Of a DNA stretch of 64,000 bases, positions 1 through 8,642 are shown piece by piece. The notes below the pieces were generated by a model, which ran no database searches, was not told where the DNA came from, and saw only the letters and a list, made by a program, of their open reading frames with translations. The DNA comes from Moorella glycerini (GTDB taxonomy: Bacteria > Bacillota > DSM-521 > Neomoorellales > Neomoorellaceae), in NCBI RefSeq assembly GCF_009735625.1, contig NZ_CP046244.1:1612001-1676000 (forward strand), written 5' to 3'. The position numbers and the translations under genes were made by a program. The stretch's first letter is position 1, and each line of letters starts with the position of its first letter.

Positions 1-1301
1 ATGCTGGCGAGGACCGCCTGGCCATGACGGCTTTGCTGACTATCACCCCGCGAGGTACGGTAAAGGACTACGAACTTTTTCCTTCGATTATCCGCGTCCG
101 GGAGCGGATGACCTATGACGCCGTGCGGCGCATCCTGGTAGATGGCGACCCGGAACTGGTGGAGCGCTACCGGGAACTGGTACCAGATTTCCAGCTCATG
201 GCCAGGCTGGCAGCTGTTTTAAAGCGACGGCGGGAGAAACGGGGGGCCATTGATTTTGATTTCCCGGAGGCTAGAGTGGAACTTGACGATCAGGGCCTGC
301 CGGTGGCCATTATCCCGCGCCGGCGTTCGGTAGCCGAGGGGATTATTGAAGAATTTATGATTGCCGCCAATGAAGTGGTGGCCAGGCACCTGTATGAGCT
401 GGCCGTTCCAGCCGTTTATCGGGTCCACGAGGAACCGGCTCCGGACAAGATGGAAGAGCTCAATAACTTCCTGTCCTTCTTCGGGCTACAGATCAGGCCC
501 AACCGGGAGGGGCGGGTTAACCCCCGGGCTTTCCAGGAGATCCTTACCGCCGTCCAAGGGCGGCCGGAGGAGCGGGTGATCAGCACCGTCATGCTGCGTT
601 CCATGAGGCATGCCCGTTACGCCGGCGAGTGCCTGGGACACTTTGGCCTGGCCTCCCCTTATTACTGCCACTTTACCTCTCCCATCCGCCGCTACCCGGA
701 CCTGGTTGTGCACCGCATTTTACGGGAAACCTGGTCCCCGGGAGGGTTAACACCGCAATGTATGGCGGAACTCGAGGCCTTTGTGGCCCTGGCTGCGGCC
801 CGGGCTTCGGAAAGAGAAAAAGTGGCTGAGGAAGCCGAGCGGGAAGCCCTGGATATGAAGAAGGTCCAGTACATGGAACGCCATGTGGGAGCTACCTTCA
901 CCGGAGTTATTAGCGGGGTGGTACCTTATGGCTTCTTTGTCGAGCTGGAAAATACCGTCGAAGGCCTGGTCCATGTATCCACCCTTACGGACGACTACTA
1001 CCATTACCAGGAAGACCAGCTGGCCCTGGTGGGCGAACACACCGGCAAAGCATTTCGTATCGGCCAGCCGGTGGAAGTGCTGGTGGCCAGGGTCAACGTT
1101 GAGGCCCGGCAGGTGGATTTTGAACTGGTTAAACCGGAGGCTACAGTGGACACCGGGCCCGGACCGGTGGCCGGAGTTAAAGGCCGGCAGCAGGTAAAAT
1201 CGCGAGAAAAGGACACTAGCCCGGCCGTAAGCAAAACCAGGCGTAAAATTCGCGGCCAGAGCCGGCGTAAACGGAATAAAGCTACCCGGGGCCGTTCATA
1301 A
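1..1301 (+). CDS. rnr: Ribonuclease R, C-terminal part (5' end outside window)
   Basis: A 3'-to-5' exoribonuclease of the RNB family that degrades structured RNA and, with SmpB/tmRNA, non-stop mRNA. The frame is open from base 3, so the visible ATG at 24 is internal and the catalytic aspartates lie upstream. Visible are the late RNB motif HFTSPIRRYPDL (about residue 225 of the visible part), an S1 RNA-binding domain (GVVPYGFFVELEN region) and a Lys/Arg-rich tail after about residue 385. The tail is usual for RNase R. smpB and ssrA follow within 1 kb, the common order in Firmicutes, which supports the assignment. The family is clear; the true length cannot be judged here. Confidence 0.95.
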   Translation, partial: AGEDRLAMTALLTITPRGTVKDYELFPSIIRVRERMTYDAVRRILVDGDPELVERYRELVPDFQLMARLAAVLKRRREKRGAIDFDFPEARVELDDQGLPVAIIPRRRSVAEGIIEEFMIAANEVVARHLYELAVPAVYRVHEEPAPDKMEELNNFLSFFGLQIRPNREGRVNPRAFQEILTAVQGRPEERVISTVMLRSMRHARYAGECLGHFGLASPYYCHFTSPIRRYPDLVVHRILRETWSPGGLTPQCMAELEAFVALAAARASEREKVAEEAEREALDMKKVQYMERHVGATFTGVISGVVPYGFFVELENTVEGLVHVSTLTDDYYHYQEDQLALVGEHTGKAFRIGQPVEVLVARVNVEARQVDFELVKPEATVDTGPGPVAGVKGRQQVKSREKDTSPAVSKTRRKIRGQSRRKRNKATRGRS

Positions 1302-1345
1302 TAGCCATAGATATTACCTCATTTAATTTAAAAGGAGGCAGGGGT

Positions 1346-1612
1346 ATGCCCCGGCGGGTAGCAGTGGAAAGGGATCTCAGCGCCATCGGCGATCACCTAG
1401 CGGAAAACGGCCTTGAGGTCGAGCGAGTTGATATGACCAACCTGACGCCATCCCGGTTGCAGGGCTACGGGGCCGTCGTTATCAGCGGGCAGACAACCAA
1501 CTTTATGGGCATGGAAGATATAAAAACAAAAGTACCGGTAATTGAAGCCGCAGGCAAGACGGCGGATGAAATTACGGCCATGGTGAAAGAACGCCTGCAG
1601 CTGCAAGATTAG
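1346..1612 (+). CDS. YkuS/UPF0180 family small protein
   Basis: An 88-residue protein resembling the UPF0180 (YkuS) family of Firmicutes, whose function is not established. The N-terminus PRRVAVERDL and the central SGQTTNFMGMED stretch fit that family. Start: AAAGGAGG lies ideally upstream of ATG 1346. It sits 44 bases after rnr and ahead of smpB, so it may be read through from the RNA-decay genes, but nothing in the sequence links its job to them. The family assignment is from memory of the motif; the reading frame is secure. Confidence 0.8.
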   Translation: MPRRVAVERDLSAIGDHLAENGLEVERVDMTNLTPSRLQGYGAVVISGQTTNFMGMEDIKTKVPVIEAAGKTADEITAMVKERLQLQD

Positions 1613-1692
1613 GTAGAATCTGGGCGGCCCCTTGACGTTACCCCTGTGCGGTGTGTTATAATAAATCAGGCGGGAAAGCAGGAGTGACATCG

Positions 1693-2160
1693 ATGGGCCG
1701 CCAGGTTAAAATTGTGACGGACAATCGCCGCGCCCGTCATGATTATTTTATCTTAGAGACCTATGAAGCCGGTATTGCCCTTACCGGTACGGAGGTTAAA
1801 TCCCTGCGTAACGGCAAGGCCAATATCAAAGATAGCTACGCCCGGGTCGAAAATGGTGAACTGATTCTCCATGATATGCACATTAGCCCTTATGAGCAGG
1901 GGAACCGCTTTAACCACGAACCGCGCCGGCCGCGGCGCCTGCTCATGCACCGCTACGAGATCCGGCGCCTGTACGGCAAGATCAGGGAAAAGGGTTTGAC
2001 CCTGATACCGTTAAAGGTGTATTTCAATGAACGCGGCCGGGCCAAGGTTGAGCTGGCCCTGGCCAAAGGCAAGCGACTCTACGACAAAAGGGAAGATATC
2101 GCCGCCCGCGACGCCCAGCGGGAAATCGCTAAAGCCTTCCGCGAACGGCAGAAGTTTTAA
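1693..2160 (+). CDS. smpB: SsrA-binding protein SmpB
   Basis: The obligate protein partner of tmRNA in trans-translation; it binds the tRNA-like domain and brings it to stalled ribosomes. The 155-residue product has the family signatures [15 protein letters not shown], the [10 protein letters not shown] core and the basic tail with [10 protein letters not shown]. An upstream in-frame ATG at 1651 exists, but AGGAG spaced correctly before ATG 1693 and family length (about 150-155 aa) favour 1693. It ends three bases before the tmRNA gene, so the two RNAs are probably transcribed together or from closely spaced promoters. Complete, with no oddities. Confidence 0.97.
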   Translation: MGRQVKIVTDNRRARHDYFILETYEAGIALTGTEVKSLRNGKANIKDSYARVENGELILHDMHISPYEQGNRFNHEPRRPRRLLMHRYEIRRLYGKIREKGLTLIPLKVYFNERGRAKVELALAKGKRLYDKREDIAARDAQREIAKAFRERQKF

Positions 2161-2163
2161 CGT

Positions 2164-2519
2164 GGGGGCGTAATGGTTTCGACGGGGGTGGCATTGGCAG
2201 TAGTAGCCAGGCGAGATCCCACCGGCTCGTTAAACGGTGGAACGGTTATAAGTGCCGAAGACAATTTAGCTCTGGCTGCTTAATTAAAAGCAGCCCATCC
2301 GCCTGGTCCCGGCCTGCGGGGACCAGTACCGGGTGTCAAAGCTAGCAGGCTACCGGCAAGGCCCCGGCCTGGGGGCCTGAAGGGAATCCCAATCAGGCTG
2401 GCCTGAGGGCATCCGGTTTCCGGGAGGCCCGATGGCGAGAAGCAAAACGGAAACTATCCTGGTAGAAGCTACTGTGGGTGCACCTTCGGACGGGGGTTCG
2501 ACTCCCCCCGCCTCCACCA
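2164..2519 (+). ncRNA. ssrA: Transfer-messenger RNA (tmRNA)
   Basis: tmRNA rescues stalled ribosomes and adds a degradation tag. The 5' arm GGGGGCG (2164-2170) pairs with CGCCTCC (2509-2515), followed by encoded ACCA (2516-2519); the 5' block GTAATGGTTTCGACGGGG and the TTCGACTCC T-arm are typical. The tag reading frame runs 2254-2280 and encodes AEDNLALAA, ending at TAA 2281. The mature tag gains one Ala from the charged tmRNA. Directly downstream of smpB. Confidence 0.97.
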
Positions 2520-2549
2520 CCAATTAAATTTTTAAATAGGTTTATTCCC

Positions 2550-2602
2550 CGGCCTGGCCTTCAGTGGTTTCCAATCCTGGAGGTTCAGGCCGATTTATTT
2601 TT
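2550..2602 (+). terminator. Probable terminator after tmRNA
   Basis: CGGCCTG at 2550-2556 pairs with CAGGCCG at 2586-2592, followed by a T-rich run ATTTATTTTT. The loop is long (29 bases), so this is a moderate call. Confidence 0.45.
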
Positions 2603-2649
2603 GTATATTAATAGATTTTCCGGGGAAAATATCCTTGAGGTGATGGTAA

Positions 2650-3144
2650 ATGGTTTTAGAAGGTCTGGCGGGACCAATTGTTTTCCTGGGCGGGTTGATT
2701 CTCATGTTCCTGGTTGTGCCCTGGGAGCGAGTTAAGGAACTGGCCCTCGTCGGGCTGGTGGGCGGATTAGCCCTGGCTTTCGTGGTAGTTTACCTGATGC
2801 AAAACTACTTTGGTTTCTGGGCCTTCCGCCGTGTCGACCTGGTTAGTATCAGCGGGATACCCCTTTTCCTGGCGGCAAGCTGGTTTCCGCTAATAATTGT
2901 CTTCAGCCATCTCCTGGCCCAGTACAGGAGCATCCTGCCGGTGGTACTTATCCTGCTGGCCTTTCCCCTGGGTGCCACCTTGCTCCATTTACTCCTGCGG
3001 GCCAATGGCATGCTGTTTTATCGCAACTGGAACCTGCCCTTAACTTTCATTCTCTCTTTAGGCATCCACCTGGTGATCATGTTTTATCTTTATGCGACGG
3101 GCCGGCTGGAGAACTTGCGTGGACTCGCCCAAACTCAAACTTAA
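2650..3144 (+). CDS. Integral membrane protein of unknown function
   Basis: A 164-residue, strongly hydrophobic protein with five likely membrane spans (about residues 7-24, 32-54, 66-88, 93-115 and 127-149) and a short polar C-terminus. The general appearance is like small uncharacterised Firmicute membrane proteins near spore or envelope genes, but I do not recognise a family with confidence. The start ATG 2650 follows a GAGGTGATGG ribosome site. It stands alone, with a terminator on each side, so context gives no function. Confidence 0.75.
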   Translation: MVLEGLAGPIVFLGGLILMFLVVPWERVKELALVGLVGGLALAFVVVYLMQNYFGFWAFRRVDLVSISGIPLFLAASWFPLIIVFSHLLAQYRSILPVVLILLAFPLGATLLHLLLRANGMLFYRNWNLPLTFILSLGIHLVIMFYLYATGRLENLRGLAQTQT

Positions 3145-3223
3145 GGAGAGCGCGGTATTTTCACCATAACCGAACCGCCAGAAAAGCAGGGTATAATTTC
3201 CATCCTCACTGGTAAATTAAAAG

Positions 3224-3257
3224 GTCAGCCCGGGTAGAAAGGCTGACTTTATTTTAT
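3224..3257 (+). terminator. Rho-independent terminator
   Basis: GTCAGCC (3224-3230) and GGCTGAC (3241-3247) form a perfect 7-bp stem with a 10-base loop, followed by TTTATTTTAT. It ends the membrane-protein transcript. Confidence 0.75.
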
Positions 3258-3259
3258 CC

Positions 3260-3479
3260 TTTTCAACTTAAGCAGCAAACCTGGGGATTACCAGGTATGG
3301 AGAAAGGATTCCATTACTGCCTTACGGTTAGTTTGATTGCATGCCCTGGCTACCCGGGATGCTGGAAAGAGGATTCTCCTGTGCTGCAGCGAATATAAAC
3401 TGAAGCAATACTTCCGCGAAGGGCAACAGGTTTCACTGGCAACCTGCTTCGCTTTTATTTCGCCTCAACCAGAGGAGAG
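3260..3479 (+). promoter_or_regulatory. Structured leader ahead of the radical SAM gene
   Basis: About 220 bases without a gene. It holds a small perfect hairpin ACCTGG/CCAGGT (about 3280-3297) and, just before the ribosome site, a terminator-like hairpin: GCGAAG..CAGGTT pairs with AACCTGCTTCGC (3416-3452), followed by TTTTATTT. A terminator only 20-odd bases before a start codon suggests attenuation of the downstream gene. No riboswitch class I know matches. Confidence 0.35.
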
Positions 3480-4370
3480 ATGCGGCAGGTGGACGTCTTA
3501 AAACACTGCAATCTCTGTCCCCGGGCCTGCGGGGTTAACCGCCTGGCCGGCGAACGCGGTTTTTGCCGGGCTGGAGCCCGGCCAAAGGTAGCCAGGGCAA
3601 TCCTGCATCACTGGGAAGAGCCCTGCCTGAGCGGCAGCCGGGGGTCCGGTACAGTTTTCTTTTCCCACTGCAACCTGCGCTGTATCTTCTGCCAGAACTA
3701 CCGCATCAGCTGGCAGGGCAGGGGCCAGGAAATGGCAGTGGAAAGCCTGGCGGCCCTTTTCCTCGCTCTCCAGGCTCAAGGGGCCCATAACATCAACCTG
3801 GTATCCCCGACGCCCTACAGCCCCTTTTTAGTTCCCGCCCTACGGGAGGCAAGGAAACAGGGGCTACAGATCCCGGTGGTCTACAACTGCAATGCCTATG
3901 AAAGTATAGCCTCCCTGCGCTCCCTGGAAGGCCTGGTGGATATTTATTTGCCGGATCTTAAATATCCAGACCCGGAACCCGCCGGGCGTTACAGCCATGC
4001 GCCTGACTATTTTAATGTGGCTACGGCAGCCATCCTGGAGATGCAGCGCCAGGTAGGCACCCTGGTCCTCGATGATGACGGCCTGGCGCGGCGGGGTCTT
4101 TTAATTCGCCACCTGGTTTTACCCGGCCAGGCCAGGGCTGCCTGCCGGGTGCTGGAATGGATAAAGGCCACTTTACCCCGGGAGACGCATATCAGCCTGA
4201 TGGCCCAGTATGTACCCGTCTGGCAGGCCGGGCGCTGCCCCGAGATTAACCGCAAGCTTACGGCTGCCGAGTATGAAACTGTCCTCGATTACTTTGAAAA
4301 CCTCGGTTTCGAAAATGGCTATTATCAGGAGCTAGAGGCAGCTACAACGGCCTATATCCCTGATTTTTAA
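3480..4370 (+). CDS. Radical SAM protein, PflA-like (COG1313 type)
   Basis: A 296-residue radical S-adenosylmethionine protein of the type annotated as putative pyruvate formate-lyase activating enzyme. The 4Fe-4S/SAM motif CxxxCxxC is formed by Cys64, Cys68 and Cys71 within SHCNLRCIFCQN. An N-terminal CNLCPRACGVNR block (about residues 10-21) and Cys29 are characteristic of this COG1313-like branch. The C-terminal half has the TIM-barrel segments YLPDLKY and LVLPGQ. The start ATG 3480 is preceded by AGAGGAGAG. Its substrate is unknown, and no glyradical enzyme gene lies nearby, so I do not call it a true PFL activase. It may be controlled by the hairpin in its leader. Confidence 0.88.
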   Translation: MRQVDVLKHCNLCPRACGVNRLAGERGFCRAGARPKVARAILHHWEEPCLSGSRGSGTVFFSHCNLRCIFCQNYRISWQGRGQEMAVESLAALFLALQAQGAHNINLVSPTPYSPFLVPALREARKQGLQIPVVYNCNAYESIASLRSLEGLVDIYLPDLKYPDPEPAGRYSHAPDYFNVATAAILEMQRQVGTLVLDDDGLARRGLLIRHLVLPGQARAACRVLEWIKATLPRETHISLMAQYVPVWQAGRCPEINRKLTAAEYETVLDYFENLGFENGYYQELEAATTAYIPDF

Positions 4371-4541
4371 GATTACAGGTTTAAATGGAGTTGCAAAATT
4401 TTAGGAGGTGCGCTATACTAAAAGAGCCTCTAAAGAACGTTGGCCTGGCCTACTACTAACTATCTCCCCTGGGATAGCCCTGGTAAGTATGGTACATGCC
4501 CCGTTGGCTTTAGGGAGACTATCTTGTGGGGAGAAAGAAAG

Positions 4542-4859
4542 ATGTTTTATCAGGACAAAACGTTAACGTGCAAAGAATGTGGCAGAGAGTTTATCTTTAC
4601 GGCCGGCCAGCAGGAATTTTTCGCTGAAAAAGGTTTTACCAACGAACCGTCCCGGTGTCCCGATTGCCGGGCCGCCCGGAAAGCGCGCCAGGGCGGGGGC
4701 CAGAGGCGCAGCGATTTCCGTTTCGGTCCCCGGCAGATGTATAAGGCCATCTGCAGCCAGTGCGGTTCCATGACGGAAGTGCCCTTTGAGCCGCGGGGCG
4801 ACCGGCCGGTATACTGCCGGGATTGCTACAGCAGCATGAGGGTCAGGAATTACCGTTAG
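4542..4859 (+). CDS. Double zinc-ribbon protein
   Basis: A 105-residue protein with four CxxC knuckles: Cys10-Cys13 and Cys39-Cys42 form one ribbon, and Cys71-Cys74 and Cys92-Cys95 a second. The spacing fits the zf-trcl/CxxC-x17-CxxC proteins common in Firmicutes. The basic linker (about residues 45-65) suggests nucleic-acid or ribosome contact, which is inference only. The open frame extends upstream to 4440, but ATG 4542 with a GGGGAGAAAGAAAG site gives the conserved N-terminus. Single gene ending in a hairpin shared with the convergent gene at 4929. Function unknown. Confidence 0.8.
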   Translation: MFYQDKTLTCKECGREFIFTAGQQEFFAEKGFTNEPSRCPDCRAARKARQGGGQRRSDFRFGPRQMYKAICSQCGSMTEVPFEPRGDRPVYCRDCYSSMRVRNYR

Positions 4860-4888
4860 CTTGGGAAGCCTCTAAGGGGCTTTATCTG

Positions 4889-4917
4889 AAACCCGGCTTA
4901 GCACGTAAGCCGGGTTT
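4889..4917. terminator. Bidirectional terminator hairpin
   Basis: AAACCCGGCTTA (4889-4900) and TAAGCCGGGTTT (4906-4917) form a perfect 12-bp stem with a 5-base loop between two convergent genes. The T-tract is weak in either direction. Confidence 0.6.
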
Positions 4918-4928
4918 CGTGCTGGTTG

Positions 4929-6011
4929 CTATCTTTCCAGGACCAGTAGCATCTTACCAGGTTCCAGGGATATATTTTTAAACTTTAAACCATAATCCGG
5001 CGGTGGTAAATTCAGGACCAGCTTGTCCCGCGGCAGGAGTTCGGTCCAGGTGGAGGGGTCAAGGGGCAGGCCGGCGAAGGCCACATTTTGCGGAATAAAC
5101 AGGAGCTGGTGGGGGCCATAAACCTGGAGGGTACCCTGGACCTCAAAGTCAGGTCCCGGGATTTTTATAACTTCACCTGGCAGGACCAGGCGGATGTCCC
5201 GCAATTGTGCTTGCGAACTCAACAGGGTTTCATTGAGGTTTTGCTGGCTGAAGGCAGCTACTACCTCGCCCCGGCCTAAATCAACCTGAATGGAATCCGG
5301 CCGTAAGCTTTGCCAGGGCAGGGCCGGCAACTGCTGCAAGAGATACTGCAAAGCCGGCAGGGCGCCGGACCAGGCCTTTTCCAGGGCCAGCAGGTCCCGG
5401 GCCCAGGTGGTATTCTGCTGGCGCAACGCATTAAGCTTTTTTTCTTGTTCTTCCTTTAGTGCCGCCAGAGTTTTCTGGGCCGCCAGGCAGGCTTCCCGGG
5501 CCTGCTCCAGTTCCTTTTCTTTGGCAGCCACCAGGTTGCTTTTTTCGCGGGCCAGCCTGGCCAGGGCCAGGTTATGACGGACGATACCGTAGAAATGACC
5601 GGCCAGGTGCTTTAGTAGCTCCCAGCGTATAAAGAAATCGGACCAGTTGGTACTAAACAAGGCGGCCGTTATAAAAGGGGAAGAGCCATAGGTGTAGAAA
5701 AAGCGTAAACTGCGGCCAAAATCTTTGCGCCCGGCAGCCAGATCAGCTTCCGTCCTGGCCTGTACGGCCCGGGCAGCCCGCAATTCTTCCTGGACAGTTT
5801 CCAGGCGCTTTGCTAGCTCCTGGCTCTCGGCAGTAGTTTTTTGTAACCTGACATCCAGGCGCAGGATATCCTGCAAGATACGGCTTTCCTGGTTCTGGCT
5901 GTCCTGGAGACGCTGCCTTAAGGCATCTTTGATATCCACGGCCCTGGAGGTCGGGATATAAACGGCCATTAAAAAAAAGAAAATCGTAAGCCAAGCGATC
6001 TGGCGGCGCAT
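4929..6011 (-). CDS. Secreted coiled-coil protein, CwlO/PcsB N-domain-like
   Basis: A 360-residue protein with a signal peptide (basic MRRQ, hydrophobic core to about residue 22, SRA cleavage-like site). Long Glu/Gln/Arg/Leu-rich coiled coils occupy about residues 28-105 and 150-210, followed by a beta-rich C-terminal part. The coiled coil and the FGRSLRFFYTYGSSPFI motif between the helices recall the N-terminal regulatory coiled-coil domain of peptidoglycan hydrolases such as CwlO/PcsB, but no NlpC/P60, CHAP or LytM catalytic domain is present. Inference: an extracellular cell-wall or sporulation-related protein. It is transcribed convergently to the zinc-ribbon gene; its promoter must lie in 6012-6105. 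Confidence 0.7.
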   Translation of the reverse strand: MRRQIAWLTIFFFLMAVYIPTSRAVDIKDALRQRLQDSQNQESRILQDILRLDVRLQKTTAESQELAKRLETVQEELRAARAVQARTEADLAAGRKDFGRSLRFFYTYGSSPFITAALFSTNWSDFFIRWELLKHLAGHFYGIVRHNLALARLAREKSNLVAAKEKELEQAREACLAAQKTLAALKEEQEKKLNALRQQNTTWARDLLALEKAWSGALPALQYLLQQLPALPWQSLRPDSIQVDLGRGEVVAAFSQQNLNETLLSSQAQLRDIRLVLPGEVIKIPGPDFEVQGTLQVYGPHQLLFIPQNVAFAGLPLDPSTWTELLPRDKLVLNLPPPDYGLKFKNISLEPGKMLLVLER

Positions 6012-6105
6012 TTTTTTCCCTCCCTGGCCATAATATTCGCCAGGGAAAGGTTAAATCCTGCTGGTGATGGAAAATAATGTAAAATAAAACTGCGGGTAAT
6101 TCGCC

Positions 6106-6150
6106 TTGACAGGTATACTTGACAGGTATATTTGACATTCACACTTGACC
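6106..6150 (+). repeat. 13-bp TTGACA tandem array, left part (interrupted)
   Basis: TTGAC recurs at 6106, 6119, 6132 and 6145, exactly 13 bp apart, with TTGACAGGTATA as the common unit. The array continues at 11123 and 11136 on the far side of the inserted element. Bases 6141-6149 (ACACTTGAC) are the left target duplication of the element at 6150-11118. Confidence 0.8.
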
Positions 6151-6202
6151 AGTGCTGACGCATCAACAAAGAAGGCTTTGCGACGCCTGAATAAATAACA
6201 GG

Positions 6203-6383
6203 TTTCGAAAAAAATTTATCGCAAATAGGACTGGACAGGCACGAGCCGATCTGAGATAATAGCCTTGGGAAAGTAGCGAGGTGAAATTTCAGATGGACGT
6301 GCCTTTTTCGATTGGCGACCGAGAGTTTACCCAGGCGGATATCAACTTAATACGTATTACAGTAAAGGAATTTTTCCATTTAA
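6203..6383 (+). repeat. 181-bp direct repeat, left copy (long target duplication)
   Basis: Matches 8462-8642 base for base except A6261 versus G8520. It contains the leader and first codons of the DUF4338 gene, cut off where the IS1634-type element begins. Being exactly adjacent to both IS ends, it is read as a target-site duplication. The truncated coding start here is not functional. Confidence 0.9.
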
Positions 6384-8461
6384 CCCAACTTTGACACTAA
6401 AACTTCTATTTCAAGGGCTTAAAGACCACCAAGACTAGTAATATCAACGATCTTTCTCTACCGAAGTCGGCAAAACGTAGTGAAAACAAATCTGCCTTAG
6501 AGTATTTTCACGCCGGGCATCTCTTGGTATAATAGTAATGACGATAACCGAGGTGATGCCCCTTTGTTCCCCCGTATTATCACTACCAGGCGCGGCGGCC
6601 ATACCTACCATTATCTGGTCCTGGTAGAATCCTACCGGGAAAAAGGCAAGGTAAAACAGCGCCAGGTTGGGCATTTAGGCAACATCGACCAGTATTCCCA
6701 GGAAGAGATACAGCGGCTTATTAATAAACTGCGGGAATTCCTTAAGGAAGATGAGCTGGGCACTGTTAAGGACCTCCAGACCTTCGGCACCAAGCATTAT
6801 GGTATCCCCTATGTGGTGAATTTTTTCTGGGAGCGACTGGACCTGGACGCCTTCTTTAAAAACTATCTCCAAAATCGTCAAGTAGAGATGGATGTGGCCT
6901 TATGCACCAAGATTATGATTTTAAACCGCCTCATCGCTCCTAAAAGCAAGCTTGGAGTATCCCAATGGTTAAGGCAAATTTACCTGCCGGAACTGGAAGA
7001 GAAACAGCCTGAGTTGCATCATTTTTACCGTACTCTTGACGTCCTGGAAGAAATGAAGGATTATCTGGAACGCCACTTGTACAACCGGCTTACGGATCTC
7101 TTGAGTTATCAGCTTAACCTGGTGTTTTACGACTTGACCAGCAGCTACTTTGAAGGTACCCATTGCCCCCTGGCCAGGTTCGGTTATTCCCGCGACCACC
7201 GGCCGGACTGCCGGCAAATTAATATTGGCCTCCTGGTGACTCCGGAAGGCATGCCTATTGCCCACCAGGTATTTGAAGGTAATATACCTGATAAAGTAAC
7301 CGTGGCTGGCGCCATCGAACAACTTAAGCAAAAGTTTGCCATCAAGAGCTGTATTTTCGTGGGCGACCGGGGTATGCTGACCAGTCATAATTTAGAAGAA
7401 CTCAAGGAGGCTAACTTCCGTTATATCCTGGGCTTTCATAAACGCGGCCGGGAAGTGAGCGATGAACTACTGGCCAGGTACCAAAACCTCGAAGAATACC
7501 AGCTAATAGACGGCGATAACCCCCTCTTTTATGTGGAAGTACCACCAGAGCAGGTACAGGCTCCCCCTAAAGAAAACTTGGTAGAGGGAGAAGAGGAAGA
7601 AAAGGAAAACTTCGAGCCTCCGGTTCGCTATATCCTTTGCCACAATCCTCTCAAAGCCCAAGAGGATTATGAATTTCGGGTCAAAGCGATAGAAGAAGCC
7701 AGGATAAAATTGCAAGAGCTGAAAGACAGGCTGGCCCGGGAAACCCCGCGGCGGGGGCGCAAGCCTACCACAAAAGGAGTCATGCTTAAAGCAGCTGCTA
7801 TCCTTAACAAGAAGGGCCTTGCTCCAATTTTTGATATTACTTATGACGGCAAGTCTTTCAACTTTGAAATTAATGAGCCGGCTCTGGCTAAAGAGGCTTT
7901 GCGGGACGGCAAATTTTTAATCCAGACTAATGCTGACCTGCCAGCTGAGGAGGTAATTGCCGCCTATAAAAACCTGCTCCAGGTAGAAACCGCCTTTCGC
8001 CATATCAAGGACTTCATTCGCTTGAGGCCTATCTACCACTACAACGAAAGTCGGGTTAAGGGACACATCTTTATATGTGTGCTGGCTTATCTCTTTGAAA
8101 AATGGCTGGAGGTGATACATCGCCGATATATTGAAGATGAGATTTTTAAGGCGAAACAAATCCCTGATCCTGAAAGTCAAGAAAGAGAGTTACGCCGCTG
8201 GAAGGTTGCCCATAAAAGCGGCCGCCGTATCCTGGAATTATTAGAAGAGATAAAGGCTGTTGACCAGCAGTTTCTTGATAAGCGGATTTATAGTATCACC
8301 CAGCCCGGACAAAGCCAGAGTGAATTGTTAAAAATTTTGGGCCTTCCACTTCCACCTAAAATTTTAACCTTCAGGTAGCCACTAAGAGCCCCAGAAAGGG
8401 GTTGTAGTGACAATTGTCCCTATGGACCCCTTGATTTTTAAGGGGCGGTGTCAAAGTTGGG
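6384..8461 (+). mobile_element. IS1634-type insertion sequence
   Basis: Inverted ends CCCAACTTTGACAC (6384-6397) and GTGTCAAAGTTGGG (8448-8461) enclose one 604-aa transposase. Length 2,078 bp. Both sides are flanked by a 181-bp direct repeat, consistent with the long, variable target duplications reported for IS1634 and IS1549. It is nested inside the 6150-11118 element. Confidence 0.88.
6564..8378 (+). CDS. IS1634-family transposase
   Basis: A 604-residue DDE transposase of the IS4-superfamily/IS1634 type. Likely catalytic residues are Asp190 (LVFYDLTSSYFEG), Asp268 (FVGDRGML) and Glu475 (QVETAFRHIKDF); the YREKGKVKQRQ N-terminus and the RPIYHYNESRVKGH segment are typical. Translation probably starts at TTG 6564, as GAGGTGA is placed 7 bases upstream and no ATG fits. 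A TATAAT box at 6531-6536 could serve the transcript. An acidic insert (about residues 330-350) separates the second Asp from the Glu. Full length and apparently intact, so the element could still be active. Confidence 0.9.
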   Translation: MFPRIITTRRGGHTYHYLVLVESYREKGKVKQRQVGHLGNIDQYSQEEIQRLINKLREFLKEDELGTVKDLQTFGTKHYGIPYVVNFFWERLDLDAFFKNYLQNRQVEMDVALCTKIMILNRLIAPKSKLGVSQWLRQIYLPELEEKQPELHHFYRTLDVLEEMKDYLERHLYNRLTDLLSYQLNLVFYDLTSSYFEGTHCPLARFGYSRDHRPDCRQINIGLLVTPEGMPIAHQVFEGNIPDKVTVAGAIEQLKQKFAIKSCIFVGDRGMLTSHNLEELKEANFRYILGFHKRGREVSDELLARYQNLEEYQLIDGDNPLFYVEVPPEQVQAPPKENLVEGEEEEKENFEPPVRYILCHNPLKAQEDYEFRVKAIEEARIKLQELKDRLARETPRRGRKPTTKGVMLKAAAILNKKGLAPIFDITYDGKSFNFEINEPALAKEALRDGKFLIQTNADLPAEEVIAAYKNLLQVETAFRHIKDFIRLRPIYHYNESRVKGHIFICVLAYLFEKWLEVIHRRYIEDEIFKAKQIPDPESQERELRRWKVAHKSGRRILELLEEIKAVDQQFLDKRIYSITQPGQSQSELLKILGLPLPPKILTFR

Positions 8462-8642
8462 TTTCGAAAAAAATTTATCGCAAATAGGACTGGACAGGCA
8501 CGAGCCGATCTGAGATAATGGCCTTGGGAAAGTAGCGAGGTGAAATTTCAGATGGACGTGCCTTTTTCGATTGGCGACCGAGAGTTTACCCAGGCGGATA
8601 TCAACTTAATACGTATTACAGTAAAGGAATTTTTCCATTTAA
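8462..8642 (+). repeat. 181-bp direct repeat, right copy
   Basis: Partner of 6203-6383 with one difference. This copy continues into the complete DUF4338 gene, so the repair of the gene by duplication left it intact downstream of the IS. Confidence 0.9.

Noticed and set aside
6203-8642. 181-bp repeats as a composite transposon or independent gene duplication
   Set aside because: The repeats abut the IS ends exactly on both sides, which target duplication explains with one event.
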